64,000 bases of DNA from Neopestalotiopsis rosae (Eukaryota > Ascomycota > Sordariomycetes > Amphisphaeriales > Sporocadaceae), in the NCBI GenBank assembly GCA_023078685.1, contig JALGAS010000001.1, positions 2,232,001 to 2,296,000 on the forward strand. Direction: 5' to 3'. The notes below the pieces were generated by a model, which did no database searches, was not told where the DNA came from, and was given only the letters and a program-made list of their open reading frames with translations. Shown here piece after piece: positions 21,952 to 33,331 of this stretch. How positions within the stretch are numbered: position 1 is the first letter of the stretch; each line of letters opens with the position of its first letter. A program made the translations under genes and the position numbers.

Positions 21952-22662
21952 GATTTTGGTAGCATAGCACGTATGGACGGCCAAGGGATGATGGATGAAT
22001 GGCCAGCTCTGCCGTAGTGACAAGATCAGAGATGCGCGGCCATGTTTGCGAACAATGAGCATCAAGAATGCGCAGACGATGTGCGTGGGAGGTTGGCGGG
22101 GGTTGCCCAAGAGACCTAAGATTCACTCGCCAAGTGCCTATTCTGCTACAGGCTTAGCTCCAGACTCCACGATCCGAAAAGCCGGCTAAGGTCCAACAGA
22201 TCTTCAGTTTGCGGGGTTTAAGTCCCAAATTAAGGTCTTCCAATTATGGGTGGGGATCCGCTTACCAGGTTCCAGCGGATAGCAATGGACAAGCCATGTT
22301 CTCATGGGCTCTCCCGAGTGATGAAATGAATACCTTGAGTCGGAGGTATATAGATCAATAGTTTGGAGACAGTCGCATTTGCGTACAGTGTTGAATAATT
22401 TATTGTAAATCAGTGCAATATTCACAACCGTAGCAACTGCCGAAGTGGAGCCCGCGTGGCAAATTTCAGACAGAAAAAGAAAAATTACGGCCAAGGGACA
22501 ATGATAACAAAAATGCAGCGCATTTCGCTCGGGACTAGGCAGCGAGGCATCTCTACGGCATGACTGTGGATATGCTGTGTCTAACTCCGTATCTATCCAC
22601 CATTCTCACCATTCATAATACTGAAGTAGAAACCTACCTTGATCACGCTGAGCACCACGACC
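21952..22662. other. Intergenic with a dispersed motif copy
   Basis: Bases 22150-22225 carry a copy of the GCCGG/AGGTCCAACA/GCGGGGTTT motif of the dispersed family. Otherwise no gene; the minus frame 22494-22204 lacks features. The last 100 bases are the probable leader of the gene at 22663. Confidence 0.45.
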
Positions 22663-23193
22663 ATGGTTACTGTGCCTGAGAACGACGACTTGATTTATAT
22701 GGGCACGTTCCCAACGCGATGCAGAGATTCTGGCAGTAAATCTCGCCAACCTCGGAGCAGACGCGAAACAGTGGTGGTCTCAGAAGGTCTACCAAAAGCC
22801 CGCAAACAATCAAAACAAGTCTCGCAATCGAAGAGTGTTTCTCGTCGTTCGCCTCAAACTGGAGGAGTCCGGCGAACCTCAAAGACCTCGCGCCGACCGC
22901 AAGCGAAGCATCATGCTTTCATTCCCAGTCAAGTTGTTCAAGAGCCCGTAGAGGTCGGCCAACTCAGAATATCAGGCAACACCAAACAAACATTGATAGT
23001 GTACGCGTACTTCGATGAGTATAGCCGCTTTCGCTACCAGACTGGTGGGACTGCCAAACGCCGAAATGTCTCGCACAAGGACATTGCGTACAACAAACGA
23101 TTTCATGGCTGCACACAAAGGCAAGTCTGCGACAAAGTACTGCGCATTCTCAGTGCGCAGTTTGGTCCGTGTCTTGACGATGGTGAGGTCTAA
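22663..23193 (+). CDS. Basic Ser/Arg-rich protein, unknown
   Basis: 176 residues from the ATG at 22663 (CGACCATGG, good context). Residues 20-85 are rich in Arg, Lys and Ser (SRQPRSRRE, SKSVSRRSP), which suggests a disordered nucleic-acid-binding or nuclear region. The C-terminal 75 residues look folded (QTLIVYAYFDEYSRFRYQT, KRFHGCTQRQVCDKVLRIL). No known domain or paralogue. An in-frame start is available upstream only as TTG, so the ATG was chosen. Overlapping minus frames (22882-22667, 23235-22972) look like shadows. Confidence 0.4.
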   Translation: MVTVPENDDLIYMGTFPTRCRDSGSKSRQPRSRRETVVVSEGLPKARKQSKQVSQSKSVSRRSPQTGGVRRTSKTSRRPQAKHHAFIPSQVVQEPVEVGQLRISGNTKQTLIVYAYFDEYSRFRYQTGGTAKRRNVSHKDIAYNKRFHGCTQRQVCDKVLRILSAQFGPCLDDGEV

Positions 23194-23506
23194 AAGCAGC
23201 AAAAGAAATTGAGACGGCGAACAGGCAGTGTGCACGCACGCTGACTTATGTCAATCAGATGATTGCATTGAAGAAATGAAGTGCTCGGGTTGCGGATACC
23301 GGTATGTGTCTCAGGCAATGATTGTAGTGTCCGTTGGAGGGCAGTGGACATCCAAGAGGGCGTCTTGGGTTACGAGGAGTATGGGAGCTTGACTTGACTT
23401 TTCAGTGCGTTAGCTTGATGTGAAGCAATTTTTATATAAGTTGCGTAGATTATTCATCCGGAAGATAATATGAGTGTGCCTGCGATACTTCTTTAGACTT
23501 GTGTCG
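23194..23506. other. Intergenic, nothing recognised
   Basis: Lies between the basic protein and the 3' end of the FTA2-like pseudogene. No motif, repeat or RNA gene noticed. Confidence 0.35.
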
Positions 23507-24174
23507 TTATGTATACTTCGGGAGGCGACAACACATCAGCACCTTCGCAAGGCCATTTTTGCCAATACCCGATTCTTCAGGTGCTAAGTCTTTGACGATG
23601 GCTCGTAGGCACGTATCCTGTCCAATTACCTTGCGCAGATCTTTGTCGATTATTTGGATTAATGAATGTAAGTCCCCTTTTCTCAAGTTGTCGTCTGTCT
23701 TGGTTACTCAGAAATAAATATCCATGGCACGTTACCGCTACCGCCGACCTTACTCCCCTGTTGCGCTGGGCTTCGAGTACCCGCCCATAAGCACGGCATT
23801 CTGCGTAGAATGGGTCTGTGTAATACACGATATTCCTCAAGGTGAATGGTTCATCTGACTTGTCAAGTAGCGGACCCCAGAAATAGCGATCTGTCGAAGG
23901 GTCAAAAAAGTCGAACTGTGCCTGCAGGTGAGTCTCAAAAATCAAAGCTCGTCTGGGGGTCGAGGAGGTTGCTCACTACTTTCAGGGCATAAAGCCGAGA
24001 CTTGATCTTTACTTGGAACACCACGCCCTCCGCCTCCGAGTCTTCTCGATCCATGTCGAGTCTCTCGAGCCATTCAATTGATGCCCCTTGGTGTTCGAAT
24101 GCATGTATCTTCGGGTCAGGGCACAACTTGACCAACATCTCAGCACGATTCAAATCCGCTGCTTGTTTTGGCAT
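23507..24174 (-). pseudogene. FTA2-like (Sim4-type) kinase-fold gene, frameshifted and truncated
   Basis: Exon 1 (24174-23977) ends with SRLYALKV; a 61-base intron (GTGAGC to GGCACAG) leads to 23915, and the join reads YALKV-FDFFDPSTDRYFWGP, followed by YYTDPFYAECRAYGRVLEA and VTCHGYLFL. This is the N-terminal lobe pattern of fungal proteins assigned to the kinetochore Sim4 complex subunit FTA2 family, which are protein-kinase-like. After LEKRG, at the run AAAAGGGG (about 23663-23670), the frame is lost and ends at 23577. In the next frame the family continues (TCLRAIVKDLAPEESGIGK) up to a stop at 23507. The catalytic loop and DFG-like region expected next are absent. So there is one 1-base frameshift plus a 3' truncation. 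If the shift is a sequencing error, the C-lobe is still missing. Confidence 0.75.
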
Positions 24175-25051
24175 TGTGAAATGTGAATAAATCCAGAAAT
24201 ATGCGATTATTCATTCCCCAGGACTGGTGGAAAACAAGTGTAGTAGAAATGGGGGGTAAAGAGGGGGTTCTCCTATTCTTCTAATACAAAGCTCGATTCC
24301 TGTCTCGGCCTCCCCATTCCGGCTCTCGCATACATGTCTCGCGTTCATAAGCTGGGGCACATGCAGACATCCGTCACAGGGATTGCTCTCCGTGATAGGC
24401 GGCCTTTCTGGCCAACCGCGCGTGCCTGCTACTGCGAGGTATCTGTCTATCCTGCATCCAAACTGGCTTGTCCGTCCACAAGAACAAAAATGCATGGTCG
24501 GTTTCGCTGCTGTCAGTAATGTCCCAATTTAGATAATGGTACGGGCCGCGGTGATCCCCTATCGCAGCGGGCCGGCCCCCCAAATATCATTGGCCAAGAG
24601 GGTGCCAACGCATATGACCTAGTCTAGCGAGAGAGGTGTATGCATTCGAGTCGAGAGGCCACCTGCGTCGCGCAGAGACGGCGACGGGGAATTGGCCGGC
24701 GCTGTCAGAGTTTTCATCCCATTGCATCTCTCCCCTTTGATGTTCATTCAATTTGAGAACCAATAATCACCATGGGAACACGTGCATAAACCTGTGATCG
24801 ATGAGTAGGATTAGATATGGTGCTAAGAATTGTCTATCGTCTTCAGTTTGTGGATGCCGTACCGCCAGAAACCATGCACTATTGTATGACAAAAGTAATG
24901 CATTTTGGCTCATTGCCATAAATGCTTGATACTTACTTTTTATTCTCACTATATTTTGTCTCTTATGTACTGTATTACTTCTGCTCGATGGTCTCCGCTT
25001 CGATCCTATGCGCGCCTCTTCCTTGGACGAGAGCCCGGCCACTAAGTGCTC
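24175..25051. other. Intergenic, possible exon remnants
   Basis: The minus frame 25042-24767 lacks an ATG (begins GTG) but has a GTAAGT inside (near 24940) and reads like protein in places (SYNSAWFLAVRHPQ). It may be a piece of a decayed gene. Nothing else was recognised. Confidence 0.25.
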
Positions 25052-25600
25052 TTATGCACTAACAAGCATAATTTTCAGGCATGACTTCGGACAAACGCAT
25101 GTCTTGTCAACGGGATGCTGAGATGCTTGGTGCGGAAAGACAATCTCGTATCGCGTCCACGAGATTTTACCCACCTTCAACTGAAGTGACGGCAAACTTG
25201 TAACGCGTTCTCCTTGCCTGTCTGATAAGGCAAGGAGGGAGAAATGCCCCTCCCTTGCACTACCTTGGCCTACCTTGATGCGCCTGATCCGGATGTCAGT
25301 CAGACTAACATCCGGATTCAGTACAGCTTCGACGAAGGTTCGATGGGTAGTCTTGCGCCAGCCAATCGAGACCCCGGACAAGTGCAGTGGCTATCTCGCT
25401 GAACATGGGTGAAATATTCTGGTTATTGTTTTCTTAGTGCACTGGGGCTGGCCAGGATTTCTGACTGGTTGGCGGAAAGACAATGTTGCATCCATTGACG
25501 TCCCTCGAAGCTATACCGAATTCGGATGTCAGTCAGACTGACATCCAAATTCGGCCAGAACAATGTTCGTGTCATTGTGAAGTGCATCCACTTTTCACCG
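25052..25600 (+). repeat. Dispersed repeat with two 23-bp palindromes
   Basis: Contains palindromes at 25291-25313 and 25524-25546. Each has arms GGATGTCAGTC and GACTGACATCC around one central base; the first copy has one mismatch (AACATCC). The arms extend outward to ATCCGG/CCGGAT in the first and CCGAATT/AAATTCGG in the second. Surrounding blocks recur at 36600-36760 and, inverted, at 59990-60620: GACTGGTTGGCGGAAAGACAA, GAAGCTATACCGAAT before and GGCCAGAA after the palindrome, AAGTGACGGCAAACT, and TAGCCACTGCACTTGT in reverse. No open frame is shared, so it behaves as a non-coding dispersed element. Confidence 0.85.
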
Positions 25601-27584
25601 CCGGATCTTACGTCGAGTGCACTTCAGTGGTGGAGATGACACCACACAGTACCTTGCAAATGATATTCCGGACAAAATCACTTTTCGTGCCATCAGAAGC
25701 TATAACCCTGCGCCTAAAGACATTCGTCAGCAGCATCAGATCGGCCCCAATACGCTAGAACGTTCTTTTCTTGCCTTTCTCTTTCTTTTTCCCTCGGAGC
25801 ACCGGCCGCGGTCAACCTCGCATCGTGAATATACCCTCTCGTCATCCCCAGTGCCACAACTTGACAATGGTCAGCCCCTTTTGATGTATTGTATCAAGAC
25901 AAAAGTAGTTAGTAAATTGCATCAAGGCTTCTGGCTGGCTAGCTGGGTGTATGTCCTTGTTCTGTTCTGTTCTTGTTGTTGTTGATGGCACTCGACCTAT
26001 GTATCGGCCCGAGGGCTGATTTCATTTCTACGCACATGTTCTCGAATGACCACTCACGTTTCACAAGGGTCGTTGAAATCTCCTACAAATATATGAAAAT
26101 GTAGTGATACAAGACCCTTTACACTGCGGACCATCAAAGTTGCTTTATGGTCAAACGCATAATTGCAGGAGCCTACCAGCACACAAGGGAGGTACTTCGT
26201 TACTGCAAAATTGGTCTCCATCTTACCAGGAAGATTGCAGCTTTTGCGACAACCATGGGGATCAATATAGGAAAGGCAGTACCCCTGTCTAGTGGAATAC
26301 TCTCCTCAGTCTGATAATGGACGAGGGGACTACTCTCCCCCGCTCACCGCAGGTCAATCTGTGCGGACCTTGCACAGCTTATTGAATCGTATACTATCGG
26401 CTGGAATCGCTTCTCCAAGTTTTATGGATGAGCTGACTGGACTATTGCACACGGCAAAGAGGTTGATGCCTACACCCCTAGTTCCTACTAATGTATAAAA
26501 GCACCTGGTGCGTACGTACTCTCTTTCAAATACAATCCTTTTACAATACTCGTGCGCAACACTCGATCGAAAAACAACCGCCTCGAAATCTCAATTCTTG
26601 TTCCACAGTGGCAATCCTGGAAATGTCCCAGGGAGGACAGAAGAGTATCCAACAAGTAGTATATCTTAATCATGGTCATCGAGGATGTCCTGGCTAGTAT
26701 TCGGTGCTGGATCCATAGTCCTTCGTGTTATGTTTTATTCCGTTGCTATAGTGTCTTAATCCTCAAAGGCGACAGATATTGTCTCTGAATACTCCTTTCA
26801 TTCCACATGTTTTGACCTTGCCGTCTTTGTGTCTGCCCTATTCGCCAGGTTTCGTGCGATGAACATCTCACGTAGCCATAAAGCCCCCCACAGACAAACA
26901 AAAGCCTGCGGGCCACACCAGATGCCGGAGTATCTCATTGCTCTTAGTGTGCCAATGAAAATCATGCCGGTGTAGATGTCCTTGTATGTAGGGAACATAT
27001 GCATTTCCGGAGATATCTCTGATCTTGAATGTAGATGGGATACGAAAGCTGTATAAATTTCTCTGTATGTCGCAAAGACCTTAAGTCTTGACGCAATATG
27101 AATAATAATATGAGGATAGGACGCTGAAGCGTTGATCTTCATAGTCGCCGAATGCAAGTCTGGGAAGCCGAGAAAGACTGATGCGAATGAGACGACCAAA
27201 CGTAGTAGCATCTGGGCCTGAAATATAGGCCGAACAATTACTTATGTCCACGATAATGTCCCTGATAAACAATCAGGTGGCTCGTCCATGAATGAAACAC
27301 CATGACCGCGAAGTCAGAGTAGGTTGGGCTTGGATGACGGCCGTCTTTGAGATAGAGTGCCCAGTATCGGAGGAGTTCAAGATTCGGTACTAGAATGTGG
27401 AGGTACAAATTTGCTTTTGAAAATTTTCGAGACGCTGCAGTGGTACGTGAAACGATGTGAAAGATTTGTATCGTCTGTTTAATCTCCCAACAGTTCAGAA
27501 TATTATTGCGGCTCTGATTCCAGAGTATACAGAAGAAATCCATTATGAATCGGCCACAATGCTGGATTTGAGTAACAAGGGACT
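25601..27584. other. Intergenic, decayed sequence without recognised genes
   Basis: Two kilobases with only short, mutually overlapping frames (for example plus 26292-26498, minus 27211-26798). I looked for a nucleotide-binding domain upstream of the TPR remnant at 27585 and did not find one. No RNA gene or terminal repeats were seen. Confidence 0.35.
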
Positions 27585-27830
27585 CGTTCGGTAGTCGAAT
27601 TTCGGAGATGTGTACCTGGCACAAGAAAAATTAGTCGAGGCGGAGAAACACCTTGTGTATGAAAAAGACGACTTGACCAAAGTTCTTGGTACAGCCCATT
27701 TTCTGACGGAGCTGGTAAATGCAGGGCTCTCGGGGATTTGGACAATCAAAGGTAGATGGGATGAGGCAGAGAAGTTGTAGTTAGGGATAATGGAGATTCG
27801 GTTGTATTATGGGACAGGTCAGTCTTGAAG
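27585..27830 (+). pseudogene. Tetratricopeptide (kinesin-light-chain type) remnant
   Basis: In one frame: FGDVYLAQEKLVEAEKHL, then VLGTAHFLTELVNAGLSGI and KGRWDEAEKL, interrupted by TAG and TGA stops. This is the fungal TPR_12 pattern (L-G-x-V-Y-x-x-Q-G-K-x-x-E-A-E, VLG-x-x-H, G-R-x-D-E-A-E-K), found at the C-terminus of many NB-ARC or patatin-TPR immune-type proteins. Only about two repeats are left, so it is a relic without function. Its parent class cannot be fixed from this piece. Confidence 0.55.
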
Positions 27831-29054
27831 TAACTTGGGAAAGATCTCAGCTAATCTTCCTCAGATCTTTGACACTCTAACTTACGTGGAGAAGAGTGGG
27901 TTTCGTCTGACGGCCTTGACTCCTTAGATGATCCTCTTGACACATGATGGGGTGGTTAAAATTAGTAAGGAGCTTCCAAATGATGCTCCTCGGAAAGTGT
28001 TGCATTTGGAAGACGGACAAAAGCTGACAAATTTGCAGTGAGTTCGACCTATACCGACAAGGGCCCAGCCTCAAGAGACAGGGTTATTTTAGATTCCCTT
28101 GCATCAATTCTGACGCAACTGTTGCACAAAAGTCCCCATGCGTTGCTTAAAAGATCAATGGAACAGTCGCAGTCTGCACTATTTCGTGAGTCTCTCAAGG
28201 TTGCTCAATCATTGACAGATATCTCTGACGTGAGTTTCCCCACCTATAACGCAGAGTCACTTTTAGTATTTGAAAATATGCAGCATTCATTTGTGCGAGG
28301 AAAGCGAGATACTAGTCAATTAGCCTGTCTAGTGCGTTTGGCAATGGTTTGCGTTGTCTCTGACTACATCTATGAACCTGGAGAGCAGGATGTGAGGTCA
28401 AGCCCCGGCAGGTAGTTAAATAGGGTCGAATTATATAAGAGATGGAGGAACAATAGGTGTGCAGCACTTGCAACAAGAAATACCACCTTCAATCATGAAC
28501 CTTTCTCTGATGAAAGATTGCAGAAAGTGTATTCACTAGTAAGTTGTATGATCTTGACCTTGATAACGAAAATACAACTGCACCCGGCTGCGTCCGGCTC
28601 TAGAAAAAACATGTCTTCTGATGAGGCAATGGCTATGAACATAGGTGCACGGCGTATTCAATGATAAGGATGAAGGACTGGTTTATCGTTCATTACGGAG
28701 CACCAGATCATGTACACCGACGTGTCGTAATTGCATCCGAAGGGTGGCATATTTTTGAAATTAACAGTCCGACCTAAGCATTCGCATTTCTAACCTAATC
28801 CTTTTCCCGGAAGCAGACCCACTGATGTTCAACAGTCACCAGTCATGGCTCAACAGTGTTCATCTATAACGACAAGACACAGCATATATCTCCCCAGTAA
28901 CAAACAAGGGTGTTTTTAGTGATATTCCAAAAGATCCAGCGAGATGTAATAACTACTAATCGATCGGGTGTTGTCAAATGTTGATTGGTCGACAAGTTGT
29001 CACGTGAAAGTCGTGTTGCCTTCTTTTTGTTGCCTTTTTTTTTTTTAAAATTAT
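27831..29054 (+). other. Intergenic, with one possible exon at 28038-28415
   Basis: Plus 28038-28415 is open for 125 codons but has no ATG at its start. It directly follows TTTGCAG, which could be a splice acceptor, and is helical in character (ILTQLLHKSPHALLKRSMEQ). It could be a remaining exon of the decayed TPR gene just upstream or of an unknown one. From 28416 to 29054 I see nothing except a T-rich tract at 29022-29045. Confidence 0.3.
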
Positions 29055-29357
29055 TCAGGCCTGCGAATTTGTAAGATACAAGATGAGAAGATTTTGTGGC
29101 TTGATACGCACCGTTCTTGCAGTTTCTGCTGCAGCATCTTCTGAAGCGCTGTCAAGCACCATTCTTCCCATGAGCTCTGCCAGTCTGTCCTTGTCTGACC
29201 CTAGCATCCTCTGCTCGATCTCTTCCTTCTTCTTATCAGTAAGACGGGGGTGAGTCTTTACTTTATGGTTCGCATTCCGGATACAAAGACGTTCCAGTGC
29301 TGGGCGATGGTTATTAGGCCTGGTAGGAGCCATGCTGTCTGATGCTTTGATCTCCAT
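29055..29357 (-). CDS. Short charged protein, unknown
   Basis: 100 residues from an ATG at 29357. Contains a Lys/Glu-rich helix (DKKKEEIEQRML) and LAELMGRMVLDSASEDAAAE; no cysteine cluster, signal peptide or membrane segment. A GTGCGT near 29113 could be a donor, in which case the end would change. A second short minus frame upstream (29617-29393, starting MDEYKGPDSDQIALVRAKL, coiled-coil-like) may belong to the same gene, but I could not find a splice that keeps the frame. Function unknown. Confidence 0.3.
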   Translation of the reverse strand: MEIKASDSMAPTRPNNHRPALERLCIRNANHKVKTHPRLTDKKKEEIEQRMLGSDKDRLAELMGRMVLDSASEDAAAETARTVRIKPQNLLILYLTNSQA

Positions 29358-29699
29358 GTACTCTTTTTCTCCAACATGTGGAGGAGTGCAGCTTATAAAT
29401 ATTTCAAATTTCGGGGGCGCTTGAGCTGTCGCGTGGGAACCGTATCATTTAAAGCGGATCTATTTGTCTCCTCTTGGATCTTCAGTCTGATTCTACAAGC
29501 AAAACCATGGTACTGTAACGATGCCGGTGTAGTTACTTTCTCGTTTTCGCAAAGAAGATCCAATTTTGCACGAACAAGGGCGATTTGGTCAGAGTCTGGC
29601 CCCTTGTATTCATCCATTTGACCCCGCTTTACGATTTCGAATCGTGAGCACTTTCCGATTCCGATCCAAAGTACGGAAACCGTTCGAACGAACACAAAA

Positions 29700-30370
29700 T
29701 ATCATCCTACACAATTATTTCCAGGGCGCCGCTTTCGTCTTACAATGCTGAAAACGGCACCTCTGACAGATATTGCATTGTGTCTGGTACAGTGCATCCT
29801 GTTGTAGCTCGTAGCTACTCGACGCTGGAACAGTCTTACAATAGCTTTATATGCTACATGGTCTCGCTATAACTGAATACAGAATGTGCACATAAGGCAT
29901 GAGAAGGTATGGCTGTGCAGGAACGGTGCATGTCTGCTCGTAGAACACTAGAACTTGGCAATAAGACCGCCATCTGGAATTATGCCATGTTCTATAACGA
30001 CTACCATACTCGGACGGAAGCAAAGATTCAATTTCGGAAGGGTATGTCACTAGACACAAACGGATTGATCGTCACTGTACTTGAAAGCTGTTACACTGCA
30101 TTGCAATACTGTCACTGACAGATGCAAATAATTATGCACGGCATGGAAAATCCATCCTGGTCGAACAACTGAGTACTTCTATATCAGAATTTTCCGAGAA
30201 GTCCATAAATAGTCCTACAATCGAATAGAGTACTGATAAATATACCAGCAATTTGTATTCTTTCTGTGCGTACACAAATACCAATAATTCAGGGCGTACT
30301 GAAGCAGTGCTGCTTCTGACAGGTCACCAATGAAAGGAACCCATAACGAAACTTTCTACGCCAGTGCTCC
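29700..30370. other. Intergenic, nothing recognised
   Basis: Short frames only. No repeat or motif shared with the rest of the window was noticed. Confidence 0.35.
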
Positions 30371-31596
30371 TCAGCCCAGTGCCTGCAAAAGACTCTCTAC
30401 AATTTTCCCTCGTAGAAAGATACCTCTTGCGCCCCAGGAAGCTCCTCTTCGAATCAGATGTTTGGCCACCGAAAACTTGCCATTTTTGATGGCCCACCAC
30501 AGTGCCGTTTGACCTTTGATGAGCCGATTTATGTCTTCCATTCGCTGGCTGATTCTGTCTGCTAAGAGTAGATAGTTACTCTCGCCAGTCGGGAGGCAGC
30601 TTAAAGCCACGATTGGCGCTTCCTGAGAGCTTCCGGGTGTCTCGTCTACCAAGGCACCCGCGTCAAGGAGCAGATGGGCTATTTCTGGCGTGCTATGGTT
30701 CAGCGCCTCAGTCAGGAAGAGATAGGTCTCAGGGCGTCCATTCACGGCATAAGTCGGATTGGGATCCGCGCCGGCATCGAGCAGAGCTTTCACAATTGCA
30801 GCCTGCCTGCAGTGGACCGCATGCGCCAGAGGAAGACGGCGTGGGTCGCTCAGTCGTGGTGATACATCTGCACCGGACTTGACCAGATAATGGAAAGTAG
30901 ACAAGGTGTCTGGAGTCATGTCGCCAAACTTGAGTACGCCATCGGTTCCCACGCTGTAAGCCGCAGAATGCCACTTCGAAGGGGTTGCTATTCGACCGCA
31001 GCGCTGGAGATAATGGATACGGATGAGTGAAACAAGAGGACCTTGTGGGTTTTTCTCTATGTCACCATTGATGATTGCCCCATGTGCAAGCATGAATGCT
31101 GCCTATTTTGTTTTCTTACTTAGCAGAGTATTGGAAGTTGTGAAGGAAGGGCACAGATGCACATAGAAGGACTTACGACACTTTCGTTCGCTGCATAGTG
31201 GATCGGCGTGTTTCCTTTTGTATCAGTACGCTCCAGCTTGGCACCTCCAAAGATGAGGGCTTCAGCGATGGCCGTACTGCCTCGGAGGGAACAGAGATGT
31301 AACAGAGTGCAAAGGGTCGGCTGGGGGGCTGAGTTGATTCCGTAGTCCAACGTGGTGACAACGCCTCTAGATGAACTGAATCGGTTGAGGTTAGAAACAT
31401 CGAAAAGCCGATTGATCATGTCATCTGGACTTCGGCATGCTTTCTCAATAGCCATGATGGACATGGCGTAAGGCTGCAATCTACCAAACCAGCAACTGAA
31501 CTGGAGGGCGAAAGGTACGCCCTGGCGAATGTGCGCTTGAACATCGTTCATATATAACCGAGGCAAGACTCTTGCGCTCATATCACGGGAAGTCAT
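30371..31596 (-). CDS. F-box-like / ankyrin-repeat protein, start uncertain
   Basis: Exons on minus: 31596-31177 and 31102-30371, joined by a 74-base intron (GTAAGT to AAATAG, phase 0), 383 residues from the ATG at 31596. Reading upstream in frame (31680-31597) gives LALVLPNEILCSILENLLYR and DGLALAMTSRD, a typical F-box (LP-x-E-I-L, L-x-x-x-D, L-A-x-T-S-R). But there is a TAA just before it (about 31695) and no ATG, so the F-box start seems lost or sits on an exon I cannot place. Ankyrin repeats follow: TLLHLCSLRGSTAIAEALIF, GNTPIHYAAN, LAHAVHCRQAAIVKALLDAG and TALWWAIKNGKFSVAKHLI. Such proteins are substrate adaptors of SCF ubiquitin ligases; the substrate is unknown. Confidence 0.65.
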
Positions 31597-31699
31597 GGCC
31601 AGAGCTAGACCATCTCTGTAGAGTAAATTCTCCAGGATAGAGCAGAGAATTTCATTAGGCAGAACTAAGGCAAGATCAGCAGAAAGGTTTTAACTTCAA

Positions 31700-32785
31700 A
31701 CTAGTCAAGAAATCATCCATATGTTACAAGAGGCAAAAAGACTTTGATTACCTTGCAAGTTGACTTCGCGTAGCGAACAAATGCTGATATCCCCCATTTT
31801 GTTGAACATCTATAAAGGTATATATAATGTGGGACATACACTTGGGAAAGCCGCCTCCTTATATAATTGTAAAAAGCAATCTCGAGCTCCATAAGCGTGT
31901 GGGTTACCCCAGTTTCGACGAAAACAGTCATGGTACAGTACTGTATTTCAATACTCGTAGAAAATGTAACGGATTATATGTAGTCCATTTCCTGTCCAGC
32001 CATATCAGCTGACTAGTTACTAGTTCGTCGAAGAAATGCCCCACAAATCCAGAAGATGCCGTAAACAGTATTCCTAAAGGCGGTACGTGAATTAGTGGAT
32101 TCTATGTCTTTCTATGCCATTGATGGTACAAAATTATATGTAGTATGTAGTGGAAGTAGGTTTCTATACAATACTTGCCGCCCTATTCTGCGATATTCCT
32201 ACAGAAATTGTCAGAAGTTTATGCTGGGGCTCGAAAGCTGATAGTGAGCGCTACCTAGTCTCTCTATCATTTTCTACTATCGCCATAGCTGTGTGCAGAT
32301 GTACATTCTGCTGACGGCTGTCGTCTTCCACCTCTCGGATACCTCGCCGTAGTTGGAAAAAAACCCAAACATCCTTTCAGAGCGCGCAATACCTGGTCTT
32401 AAAATAGGACTCTTTCTAATCCTTCTTTTCATAAATCTCAGGCAACAAGCTCCGATCGCACAGCGAGGAATAGATCTAGGCTCTAACACAATGGGGACTA
32501 TGGTAATCACCAATCGTTGCAAAGATTCAGCAACGTCGAGATTGCTGCCTGCAAGATTCAGTAGAGTGAACTTTCACAAAGAGAGATATGAAATACACTA
32601 TTAGTCTCTACACAAAGGTCCTAGCTAGATCAGGCAATCTTAAAACTAGGTGCCTAACTTCAAGCCCATTGAATTCCATTGAGCACGTTTCATCTTGATT
32701 TCTACTTAACATATTTACAAGTTCGAAAAAAGCAAAAGGAAAAGCGTAGTCCACTTTGAGAATTGTATTCTCGGGAGTGTCCGTT
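31700..32785. other. Intergenic, nothing recognised
   Basis: Short frames on both strands without motifs (for example minus 31931-31713). AT-rich stretches. No shared repeat noticed. Confidence 0.35.
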
Positions 32786-33331
32786 CTATCGTCTCTGCCT
32801 CTTCTCAGATTTGCCACCAGCAAGTCTCAACAGCCTCTGTGTTTCATAGTTCTCCACCACTTTCCAAGTCGGGGTGACTGGACGACCAGACCTAGTACGA
32901 TAGATATATGGCTGTGGAAAAGCGGGATGCTGTTGCTGCTTAAAGCGCCGCATTCGATCTCGGCGTCCTCGGAGACCGTTGGATCCACATGACATGATCA
33001 TAGTGCGCTTTTCGTTTGCCGAATGTATAGACCGGTGAACTCTCTGGCGGCTTTGCAGATCATTGACAAGTGGATTTCTGCTCTCGGTCACTTTGGTGTT
33101 CTTCCCCACATAGGAGGTTTCTCTAGGTGAGCTCCCCGATGAAACCTGTTTCCTCATCTGCGGCGGTTCTTCATCATCGTTGTCTGTGCTTAGGTCAAGG
33201 GGAGAGAGATGTTGGATAGCCTGAAGTCTTCCAAGCTGTTGGGATCTTTCTTTACGCTGTCGTCTCCGATGGGTCCATACATCAGCCAGCAATTGACCTG
33301 CTAGTATGGCGGTGGGAATAGACAAATGCAT
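32786..33331 (-). CDS. Arg/Gln-rich protein, unknown
   Basis: 181 residues from an ATG at 33331. The start (MHLSIPTAILAGQLLADVW) is mildly hydrophobic; the remainder is basic and polar (RRRQRKERSQQ, GRRDRMRRFKQQQ), with an acidic patch DNDDEEPP. It ends GKSEKRQRR. Low complexity and no domain, so a real but disordered protein and a chance frame are both possible. No paralogue in the window. Confidence 0.3.
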   Translation of the reverse strand: MHLSIPTAILAGQLLADVWTHRRRQRKERSQQLGRLQAIQHLSPLDLSTDNDDEEPPQMRKQVSSGSSPRETSYVGKNTKVTESRNPLVNDLQSRQRVHRSIHSANEKRTMIMSCGSNGLRGRRDRMRRFKQQQHPAFPQPYIYRTRSGRPVTPTWKVVENYETQRLLRLAGGKSEKRQRR

